From: Candidatus Omnitrophota bacterium
GTDB taxonomy: Bacteria > Verrucomicrobiota > Verrucomicrobiia > Limisphaerales > UBA1319
DNA: 5,881 nucleotides
Assembly: GCA_023473405.1 (NCBI GenBank)
Contig: JAMCZD010000317.1
Location: 1-5,881 of the forward strand
Direction: 5' to 3'
Shown: piece after piece, positions 1-4,696 of the stretch
Layout: the number at the start of each line of letters is the position of its first letter
Numbering within the stretch: position 1 is the stretch's first letter
Position numbers and translations under genes: made by a program
Notes under the pieces: model-generated
The model's database searches: none
What the model was told of the DNA's origin: nothing
Seen by the model: the letters and a program-made list of their open reading frames with translations, nothing else

Positions 1-5
1 CGACC

Positions 6-113
6 TCATTGCCGCAGGCAACGCTCCGCGGCTTCCGGATTGTCCGCTGCAACGTAATCCCAGATGGCCTCAAGATCGCATTCGACGCGTAGCGCTTTTC
101 TAAGCGTTGCCAT
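6..113 (-). pseudogene. ParE/RelE-type toxin, truncated after 35 codons
   Basis: The start codon (113-111) lies inside the last codons of the upstream antitoxin, so the two are translationally overlapped by 14 nt, the usual layout of an antitoxin-toxin operon. The 35 residues read MATLRKALRVECDLEAIWDY and then VAADNPEAAERCLRQ. The DLEAIWDYVAADNPEAAER segment is the first helical hairpin typical of ParE/RelE-family toxins, which act on DNA gyrase (ParE) or on ribosome-bound mRNA (RelE). Such toxins normally have about 90-105 residues, so the TGA at 8-6 removes the beta-sheet core and all catalytic or gyrase-contact residues. An indel just before the TGA is the likely cause, because family members usually continue here with a longer helix. 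Only 5 nt remain before the window edge, so an out-of-frame continuation cannot be seen. The family call is fairly sure; the inactivation is inferred. Confidence 0.6.
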
Positions 114-423
114 CGGGTTTTCGCGCTTTCCGCCGCGCTTTGCCCTCGGCAATGAGGTCGTTCACACTCTTGGAGCTGAATCGGCGCTTTTCGAGATCGT
201 TCAGGCCTTCCTTAATATCCGCCTTAAGCTGGTTGTATTTGAGGAGTTGCAAGGCCTGATAATCCTGGACCGAGGTGACGATGAGGGCGGGCCGCCCATG
301 CCGTGTGATGGAGACCGGCTCCCGCAAAGCGGTATCGGTGATGAGGCCCCATTGGTCTGATTCAAGGCGCGGCACCGCCGAGGCGCGGGAGTGGTTGGAC
401 CGAAAGCGGAGATGTCGGTTCAC
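100..423 (-). CDS. Phd/YefM-family antitoxin
   Basis: This is the antitoxin of a type II toxin-antitoxin pair. It would bind and neutralise the toxin encoded directly downstream and repress the shared promoter. The diagnostic region is GLITDTALREPVSITRHGRP followed by ALIVTSVQDYQALQLLK, which matches the Phd/YefM DNA-binding fold: a short helix, then a strand with the EPVSITRHGRP turn, then V-S-x-x-D-Y-x-x-L. The C-terminal part (KADIKEGLNDLEKRRFSSKS) is charged and helical, as expected for the toxin-wrapping tail. Two GTG starts are possible. The one at 423 has AAGGAG only 3 nt upstream and gives 107 aa. The one at 375 gives 91 aa, nearer the family length, but has no clear ribosome binding site. 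The first 16 residues from 423 do not resemble a Phd N-terminus, so that end may be wrong or eroded. No ATG start is available. Confidence 0.75.
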   Translation of the reverse strand: MNRHLRFRSNHSRASAVPRLESDQWGLITDTALREPVSITRHGRPALIVTSVQDYQALQLLKYNQLKADIKEGLNDLEKRRFSSKSVNDLIAEGKARRKARKPDGNA

Positions 424-540
424 GGTCTCCTTGTCCCGCTTACTCGCGCTTGCCGAGACGGCGGCGCGGGGGGGGGTACCCGCAATCCTTCCCTGTCCTC
501 AACCCGTTTAACTGCCCTCGATTTTCCGTTGGTTTCGTCC

Positions 541-580
541 CTTTTAATCCCCCTTTTTAGTATTGATAACCTTTTATCGA
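541..580 (-). promoter_or_regulatory. A+T-rich block, possible antitoxin-toxin promoter
   Basis: This is the most A+T-rich segment of the left half and lies about 120-155 nt upstream of the antitoxin GTG on the minus strand. It includes a small inverted repeat, GATAA (565-569) with TTATC (574-578), that could serve as an operator for Phd-type autoregulation. No clean -35/-10 pair is visible, so the assignment rests on composition and position only. Confidence 0.25.
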
Positions 581-599
581 AACCATGCGGCTCTACTGC

Positions 600-624
600 C
601 TGCGGATTTCGCCGAAATCCGCAG
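600..624. repeat. Perfect 11-bp inverted repeat with 3-nt loop
   Basis: The arms CTGCGGATTTC (600-610) and GAAATCCGCAG (614-624) are exact reverse complements around GCC. As RNA this would be a stable hairpin. No T-run follows on either side, so it is not a typical intrinsic terminator. It could be an operator, a short dispersed palindromic element, or an attenuator-like structure. It lies in non-coding sequence between the antitoxin and the next gene. Confidence 0.6.
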
Positions 625-916
625 TGAAACCGAGAAGACCGCTGGTGCCGACGCCAACGTGGTTACCGGGACCAATTCCCCTGGGCGAGTTCGCTATTTG
701 GAATGGTACGCTTGGATCGGCCGGGAAATGACTAGCCCCATCGCTTTCAGATCCATTGTCGCCGGAACAGGGTATTGAAGTCCGAATGATGGGTGTTCAG
801 GTTCTTTCGCAGTTGCGGGTTTGGTTGGGGGCTCGGCTGAGGGGATACCGCGACGGCCGACACGATGGGACGAAGTCTCATCTTTCTTGCCCGGCAGCGA
901 GGTTGGACTACTGTGA

Positions 917-1075
917 AAAGGAGATGAGTGGCACTGCAAAACAGATTCTTCAGTCCGTCCGCATCCCAGGTCGACCAAGGACGGTTTTGTCTGCCAGCAC
1001 TGTACCGAATGGTCGGGAGAGCAGAAGGTTTTCGGGGACATACAGGAGGCCGAGGAAGCCAACATCCGCAAAGAA
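917..1075 (+). pseudogene. In-frame upstream extension with CxxC, no start codon
   Basis: Reading in the frame of the 1076 gene, the sequence is open from just after a TGA (914-916) and includes DGFVCQHCTEWSGEQKVFGD and IQEAEEANIRKEM, leading directly into MLERSSS. This is protein-like (a C-x2-C pair, then a charged helix) and is better than the two other frames here. No ATG, GTG or TTG occurs in it. An ATG at 924 in another frame directly follows GGAG, so a frameshift between 924 and about 970 could have separated the original start from the body of the gene. Confidence 0.4.
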
Positions 1076-1837
1076 ATGCTCGAACGGTCCAGTTCAATCG
1101 CGTATCGCTATTGTCCCGCGGAGGCCGCCAAAGCGTTGGAATTGACCCACGAGAACCATGCGAAGTTCGTTGCCTATTACGGGAGCGACCTGGCGGTGTT
1201 TCCCGACGGCTTGGCGCTGGCCGCGGCGGAGCAGAAGCGCATGGGGGCACAATGGCGGGAGAGGGACGCGGAGAGCATCGCGCGCGTGATGCGGGAGCAA
1301 GGCGTGAAACATCCGCGTCCGTGGATGGCCTTCCCGCCGGAGCTTCTGAAGCATGACCAGGGCATTGCCGCGTTCTCCAATCCGGACGAGGGCGTGGAGG
1401 TTCTGGTCTGCTTCAACCAGGTGTTTTCTGGTTTGCGCAAGAAGGGCGTTGGCCTGGCCGACGAAGAAATGGGCGCCTTACGGAACGCCATGATGGATGA
1501 GGCAATCAGCCAGGCCTTTGTCCGGCGGTTGGCGAGCGAACACGGAGCCGAGTCATGGGCGGAGGCTTTTCTGATCCGGAACGCGCCCGTGGAATTGGCG
1601 CTGGAGTTTCTACTGCGCCGGAACAAGGGGCATATTTACCGCAAGCGCTATCCCAGCTCTCGCTCGTGCAGGGGGCGGCCAAGCGAGAGACTTATAGTTT
1701 TAAAAGCCCAAGGGATCAGCCTCCTGATTAGTGTTTGGGCGAGAGCAGTGCGCGAGCGTCGGCCAAGCGTGAAGGAACATCGAAGTCTTCCAGGTCCTTC
1801 ACCGGATAGGCCATGGCTTGCTCCAGGAGCCGGATGA
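1076..1837 (+). CDS. Conserved-looking hypothetical protein, probably frameshifted near its 3' end
   Basis: I do not recognise the family. Residues 1-193 look like a soluble, mainly helical globular protein, with blocks such as HDQGIAAFSNPDEGVEVLV (about 93-111), DEAISQAFVRRLASEHGAES (141-160) and LEFLLRRNKGHIYRKRYP (176-193). After residue 193 the composition changes to Arg/Ser/Pro-rich and the frame runs over a minus-strand gene remnant. If one base is missing at the CCC of 1652-1654 (CCC CAG expected), the frame continues as QLSLVQGAAKRETYSFKSPR and ends at the TAG of 1729-1731, 4 nt into the end of the facing remnant. That would give about 218 aa from this start. The ATG at 1076 has no good ribosome binding site, and the frame is open back to 917 with a C-x-x-C motif and no start codon, so the true N-terminus is probably upstream and damaged. 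It may be a pseudogene. Confidence 0.55.
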   Translation: MLERSSSIAYRYCPAEAAKALELTHENHAKFVAYYGSDLAVFPDGLALAAAEQKRMGAQWRERDAESIARVMREQGVKHPRPWMAFPPELLKHDQGIAAFSNPDEGVEVLVCFNQVFSGLRKKGVGLADEEMGALRNAMMDEAISQAFVRRLASEHGAESWAEAFLIRNAPVELALEFLLRRNKGHIYRKRYPSSRSCRGRPSERLIVLKAQGISLLISVWARAVRERRPSVKEHRSLPGPSPDRPWLAPGAG

Positions 1838-2050
1838 CCCCTCGCGAAACCGGCGGAGTGGTTCGTCGGCCAAGGTGACGTAACCGACCGCGCGGTCCGG
1901 GTGCGCCTGGATGCTGGCAGCACCGATCGCCTTCAGCGTCCCGTCCCACCGTAAAATAAAGCATTCCTAAATCGCCCGAGAGGTTGAGGTTCTTGCCTTC
2001 TTCCGGCAACGCGGCGAGAACCTCGAGGATGAAACGGATTCCTGTTTCGC
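1728..2050 (-). pseudogene. Remnant of a TPR-like (helical-repeat) protein, two frameshifts, 5' end lost
   Basis: Protein-like sequence runs from FILEVLAALPEEGKNLNLSG and DLGMLYFTVGRDAEGDR (about 2040-1921), then shifts frame to AASIQAHPDRAVGYVTLADE and PLRRFREG (about 1920-1842), then returns to the first frame as VIRLLEQAMAYPVKDLEDFD and VPSRLADARALLSPKH, ending at TAA (1730-1728). Joined, these give the alternating helix pattern seen in TPR-like proteins (D-L-G-x-L-Y-x-x-G-R ... HPD-x-A-x-G-Y-V-x-L-A-D-E ... A/V-I-R-L-L-E-Q-A). The region resembles the helical part that often precedes SEC-C zinc motifs, though no SEC-C motif is present. A continuous frame of 134 codons (2132-1728) exists but its middle is out of register. 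Upstream of about 2050 the minus frame is only the shadow of a plus-strand glycoside-hydrolase fragment, so the original 5' end is missing. The TPR call is by eye. Confidence 0.5.
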
Positions 2051-2215
2051 CACATGTTTCCGCTTGGGGTGTATTGGCCTTGGGCATGGACGGGTGGTAT
2101 CGCCAAAAACGCCGGCTTGGAGCCCTGGCCATTTGTCGAGCGAACCTGCCGGATGCTCAAGGAAAACGGCGTGAACGCGATCTGGGGGCCTTGGGAGATG
2201 CGGCCTGATCCCTAG
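2033..2215 (+). pseudogene. N-terminal fragment of a glycoside-hydrolase-like protein
   Basis: A 53-codon frame from ATG 2054 (open from 2033) to TAG 2213-2215 reads MFPLGVYWPWAWTGG, then GLEPWPFVERTCRMLKENGV and NAIWGPWEMRPDP. This matches the start of (beta/alpha)8-barrel glycoside hydrolases of the type that begins FFP-I/L-GVY-x-P-W, then an aromatic-containing loop, then a helix E-x-x-C-R-x-L-K-E/D-N-G-x-N-A-I-W. That is the first strand and helix of the barrel. The rest of the barrel, including the catalytic Glu residues, is missing: after the TAG no frame continues the homology that I can see. No ribosome binding site stands before the ATG. It is best read as a gene fragment left by deletion or rearrangement. 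The exact GH family cannot be told from this length. Confidence 0.45.
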
Positions 2216-2241
2216 AACGCCGCCTGTGCGGGGGCTTCGTT

Positions 2242-2283
2242 GCTCGCTCGTTGAGTGTCGCTCGTGACACATGCCTCGCTCGC
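2242..2283. repeat. CGCTCG-rich short repeats with an inverted repeat
   Basis: Three CGCTCG copies occur in about 40 bp (within GCTCGCTCG 2242-2250, CGCTCG 2259-2264 and CTCGCTCG 2275-2282), together with a 5-bp inverted repeat GTGTC (2255-2259) / GACAC (2266-2270). This sits between the glycoside-hydrolase fragment and the end of the WYL gene. Its function is unknown; it could be debris of a dispersed repeat. Confidence 0.3.
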
Positions 2284-2402
2284 GTTTTGCCCCAGGCCAA
2301 AATCGCACTTGGCAGAGTAAGCTCTATCCCACGGTCTGGGGAGTAAAACACCAGGCAAACAAAGGAAACGAAGAATTGTGTGTCACACCCATTTCGGATG
2401 GT

Positions 2403-3395
2403 CTAGGAAGAGTAACGCTCGCGCAGGATAATTGCAGTGCGGAGCAGCCGGTCGATCAATGCCCGCGGGCGAACAACAGTGGCATGCGCGCCCCAGCTCA
2501 GGACCCAGCGCTCCGCTTCCTCGAGGCTATTGAGCCGCAGGCGCATGCGGAGTTGCCGTTTCGGCAGCTCGGTAAGTTCCTGGCTGGTGTGCCACCGGCG
2601 CCTACGGATCAGGTCGGCGGCCCAGGAGTCGAAGTCGATGACCACCTCGTAGTCGTCGCCGCCCTTGAATACCCCGAGGCTGCCACGCAGGTATTCGTTT
2701 AGATCGAACTTCTTGGGAAGCGTGAAACGCCCCTGGGTGATCTCCGGGGCCCGCAGCCGGGTCAAGGCGAAGGTGCGCATAGCCTGGCGTTTCACATCGA
2801 AGGCGAAGAGGTACCAATGGTTGTCGACGCACGCTAGGTGGTAAGGGCGGGCCAATCGCCAATGGGCCTTGTCCACTCCCAAGTTGCGATAGAGGAATTT
2901 GATCTCCCGACGCTCCTTCACCGCCCTCGTGAGTATCTGGAAGTTCTCCACGTCGGCGTCCTCCGGGGCAAACGGACGGAAGGACAAGACTTCGTCCAGG
3001 TTGCTCAGGGAGAACTGGACCCCGCGGTCCAATTGGCCGGTCAGCTTGCGAAACGCCATGTCCAGAGGTCGTTCGAAAGGTGTGCCATGATACTGGGCGA
3101 TGGCCTTGTGCGCCACCAGCAGCGCGAATATCTCCGCCTCGCTGATCGGCACCTGCGGAAACTGATTCACCGGCTGGGTGTAATAATACCCGTTTTGACC
3201 CCCATCGAATTCCAGCGGCAGGTTCAGCCGGTATTTCATGAAATCCACGTCCCGCATTATGGTGCGGACGGAAACCTCGAACTCCACGGCCAAGGTCGAG
3301 CAATTGGGATACTCCCCGTTCCGCACGAGGTTATGGAAGTGCATCATCCGCTCCCACGGGGGGCGCACGTAGACCTGGCTGCGGACTTTAGGCAT
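2403..3395 (-). CDS. WYL-domain transcriptional regulator
   Basis: A complete 330-aa DNA-binding regulator. Residues about 13-72 form a winged helix-turn-helix (STLAVEFEVSVRTIMRDVDF at 33-52 is the HTH core). The linker at about 80-150 precedes the WYL domain (about 155-217), which carries the signature H193-W194-Y195-L196 in ACVDNHWYLFAFD plus RTFALTRL, an Arg-rich ligand-binding pocket proposed to bind nucleic acid fragments or nucleotides. A WCX-type C-terminal domain follows (about 248-320, including RWVLSWGAHATVVRP). Length and order match the family. I chose ATG 3395 because homologues start just before RPPWERM. A TTG at 3449 would add 18 residues but has no ribosome binding site and coincides with a TTGACA-like element. 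The gene is divergent from the helical-repeat gene at 3631, and an ATGTCA half-site lies 48 bp upstream, suggesting autoregulation. The family is certain; ligand and targets are not known. Confidence 0.95.
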   Translation of the reverse strand: MPKVRSQVYVRPPWERMMHFHNLVRNGEYPNCSTLAVEFEVSVRTIMRDVDFMKYRLNLPLEFDGGQNGYYYTQPVNQFPQVPISEAEIFALLVAHKAIAQYHGTPFERPLDMAFRKLTGQLDRGVQFSLSNLDEVLSFRPFAPEDADVENFQILTRAVKERREIKFLYRNLGVDKAHWRLARPYHLACVDNHWYLFAFDVKRQAMRTFALTRLRAPEITQGRFTLPKKFDLNEYLRGSLGVFKGGDDYEVVIDFDSWAADLIRRRRWHTSQELTELPKRQLRMRLRLNSLEEAERWVLSWGAHATVVRPRALIDRLLRTAIILRERYSS

Positions 3396-3443
3396 ATGAC
3401 TTTTCGGTAGAACAGGCCCGCTTTTGCCTGCTTCATCCGGAAA

Positions 3444-3449
3444 TGTCAA
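3444..3449 (-). promoter_or_regulatory. Possible -35 element of the WYL gene, overlapping an ATGTCA half-site
   Basis: On the minus strand this reads TTGACA, the sigma-70 -35 consensus. The sequence 17 bp further (CAAAAG, 3426-3421) is a poor -10. The same bases on the plus strand lie in ATGTCA (3443-3448), the half-site repeated in the putative operators, within a context (GGAAATGTCAATCC) similar to the operator (GCGGATGTCATACC). A regulator bound here would block polymerase at the WYL gene's own promoter. Confidence 0.3.
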
Positions 3450-3500
3450 TCCGTAATCGACGCCGCCCGGCTACAAAAACGCGAACTTTTTTAAAACCGA

Positions 3501-3517
3501 TATGTCAGCGGATGTCA
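3501..3517 (+). promoter_or_regulatory. Putative operator, copy 1 (TATGTCAGCGGATGTCA)
   Basis: This 17-bp sequence recurs exactly at 4541-4557. It contains two ATGTCA half-sites (3502-3507 and 3512-3517) whose starts are 10 bp apart, one helical turn, as for a protein dimer contacting the same face of the DNA. It lies in the divergent intergenic region between the WYL regulator and the helical-repeat gene, 13 bp upstream of a -10-like TATATT. Confidence 0.55.
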
Positions 3518-3529
3518 TACCCCGGCTGC

Positions 3530-3535
3530 TATATT
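3530..3535 (+). promoter_or_regulatory. Candidate -10 element of the helical-repeat gene
   Basis: TATATT differs from the TATAAT consensus at one position. It lies about 95 bp before the chosen start at 3631. There is no matching -35; the two ATGTCA half-sites occupy that region instead, which would fit either activator dependence or repression by the regulator. Confidence 0.35.
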
Positions 3536-3630
3536 GGGGACCATAGATTGGACACTCTGGCGACCTGGCCATGCGTGCGCGGGATTGGCCGTGGCCTGCG
3601 CACGCCGGAATGGCACAGGTGAGACACGAT

Positions 3631-4470
3631 ATGAATAGTCGATGGCGAGTCAGCAAAACCCAGCCGGGAACGAGGGCTGTGAACATGATCGTTGCCGAGC
3701 TGGAAGGATTAGTCGGGTTGGGCATGAAGGGCCAGGCACTCCGCCTGGTTCGCCGCCACTTCCGAGGGGATTCGATAGATCCGGACAGCTTCTGCGCGGG
3801 GCTGAACGCCATACTCACTGTCGTAGATGGATTGAAGCCATGGCGCCCGCTGGTCGAAGCCGCCTATCAGAAACTCTCCAAGCGCGGAAAACGTCAGTCG
3901 CGTTACATGATGCTTTACTTCTACTGCTCCCTGCATGATTACAAAGCCGCATACCATTTCCTGCCGCGCCGTTTCGTGGGACCAATGAGCGCAGCCGACC
4001 TCATGTTCGCTTTGGACACTCTGCTGGCCCTGGGCCGGCTTGAAGAGGCCAAACCGGTTGTCCGGAAGGCCGTCAACGCCCTGGATTCGCTCGGCAACGT
4101 CGAGGGGCGCGCAATGCTGGTGAGCTCCATTGCCGAGTATCTCTCGGAAGTTCACGCATGGGAGCCGGCGATCCGGCTCTGGGAAGGCCTTCAAAAAGAC
4201 TCCCTTATGGCCGAAAGCGCCATTTTCGGGCTGCTGAACCTCCATCTGCACCGAATACGCCAAACCATCCGCTCGGCGCGGGATTCACTGAAGCATCTGC
4301 GTCACAACCCCGACCCGGAGATAGAAATCGTCCTCCCCGGCAACGACGCAGCCCGCTGGCGCAGCACAGGAGTGCAACTCGACAGGATCGAACGCTGGGT
4401 TAATCGAGCCCTGGCGGCCTTCGACTCCAGGACTGGCGGGTCCTCAGCCTCGATAACGCACGATGATTAG
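3631..4470 (+). CDS. All-helical (TPR-like) hypothetical protein
   Basis: A 279-aa protein of unrecognised family with no signal peptide or membrane segment, probably cytoplasmic. It appears to be built of paired helices: residues 19-45 (MIVAELEGLVGLGMKGQALR...), 72-110 (LVEAAYQKL ... YKAAYHFL), 123-148 (DLMFALDTLLALGRLEEAKP...), 161-190 (SSIAEYLSEV ... AIRLWEGL) and 193-225. The L-A-L-G-R-L-E-E-A segment is TPR-like. The C-terminal 60 residues contain QLDRIERWVNRALAAFD and then a polar tail. Such proteins usually act as scaffolds for protein partners. I chose ATG 3631 because AGGTGAG (3617-3623) stands 7 nt before it; ATGs at 3571, 3610 and 3685 share the frame but have weaker or no ribosome binding sites. 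A copy of the 17-bp repeat lies upstream, so control by the divergent WYL regulator is likely. Confidence 0.8.
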   Translation: MNSRWRVSKTQPGTRAVNMIVAELEGLVGLGMKGQALRLVRRHFRGDSIDPDSFCAGLNAILTVVDGLKPWRPLVEAAYQKLSKRGKRQSRYMMLYFYCSLHDYKAAYHFLPRRFVGPMSAADLMFALDTLLALGRLEEAKPVVRKAVNALDSLGNVEGRAMLVSSIAEYLSEVHAWEPAIRLWEGLQKDSLMAESAIFGLLNLHLHRIRQTIRSARDSLKHLRHNPDPEIEIVLPGNDAARWRSTGVQLDRIERWVNRALAAFDSRTGGSSASITHDD

Positions 4471-4540
4471 GGTTGACGGCCATAATTCAGCTTACCGGTC
4501 AGCGTTCTAGCCGCCAATCTGTGAATAACTCGCGCTTTGG

Positions 4541-4557
4541 TATGTCAGCGGATGTCA
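4541..4557 (+). promoter_or_regulatory. Putative operator, copy 2 (TATGTCAGCGGATGTCA)
   Basis: An exact copy of the sequence at 3501-3517, again with two ATGTCA half-sites starting 10 bp apart (4542 and 4552), now in the 226-bp gap before the ARPP-1 family gene. The flanks diverge quickly (GACCGG follows here, TACCCC at copy 1), so conservation is confined to the site itself, as expected for a binding site rather than a duplicated segment. Confidence 0.55.
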
Positions 4558-4559
4558 GA

Positions 4560-4590
4560 CCGGTTCGGTTAAGGTAACGCCGAGAACCGG
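4560..4590 (+). other. Possible hairpin in the leader of the ARPP-1 gene
   Basis: The arms CCGGTTC (4560-4566) and GAACCGG (4584-4590) are exact reverse complements, and GTT (4568-4570) / AAC (4576-4578) can pair inside. It begins 2 bp after operator copy 2. There is no following T-run, so it is not a standard terminator for the upstream gene. It could be a second operator or leader structure, or chance. Confidence 0.3.
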
Positions 4591-4696
4591 AAGAATGGCG
4601 TTTTGCCGGCCGGCGAGGTGGGGATGGGGAACGGATCGTGTTAATCGCAGGTAGAAGCCGGGTGGGGTATTGCCCGCCCAAAACGAAAGGTTCAAG

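Larger units (their letters stand above)
424..1075. other. Stretch without a convincing gene
   Basis: No reading frame on either strand in this 650-bp stretch gives a protein I recognise. The open frames present (for example plus 563-778, plus 756-1145, minus 694-1071) have low-complexity or Arg/Pro/Ser-rich translations typical of shadow frames. It contains an A+T-rich block (541-580) that may hold the antitoxin promoter on the minus strand, a run of nine G (468-476), a strong palindrome (600-624), and from 917 onward an open frame that joins the downstream hypothetical gene without any start codon. It may be eroded coding sequence. Confidence 0.5.

Noticed and set aside
747..1250. Minus-strand open frames around 694-1250
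   Set aside because: Arg/Pro/Ser-rich translations, no ribosome binding sites, and overlap with the better plus-strand frame.
2378..2388. GTGTG-T-CACAC inverted repeat downstream of the WYL stop as a terminator
   Set aside because: The one-base loop cannot form and the following minus-strand sequence has no uninterrupted T-run.
2602..3303. Long antisense open frame opposite the WYL gene (minus strand, other frame)
   Set aside because: Its Gly/Arg/Pro-rich translation is a shadow of the WYL coding sequence, which has a complete domain match.
3709..4263. 184-codon minus-strand open frame opposite the helical-repeat gene
   Set aside because: The plus frame is longer, has a ribosome binding site and regular helical repeats; the minus frame is a by-product of codon bias.
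4605..4614. GCCGGCCGGC palindrome
   Set aside because: A short GC-only palindrome is expected by chance in GC-rich DNA and has no loop or T-run.
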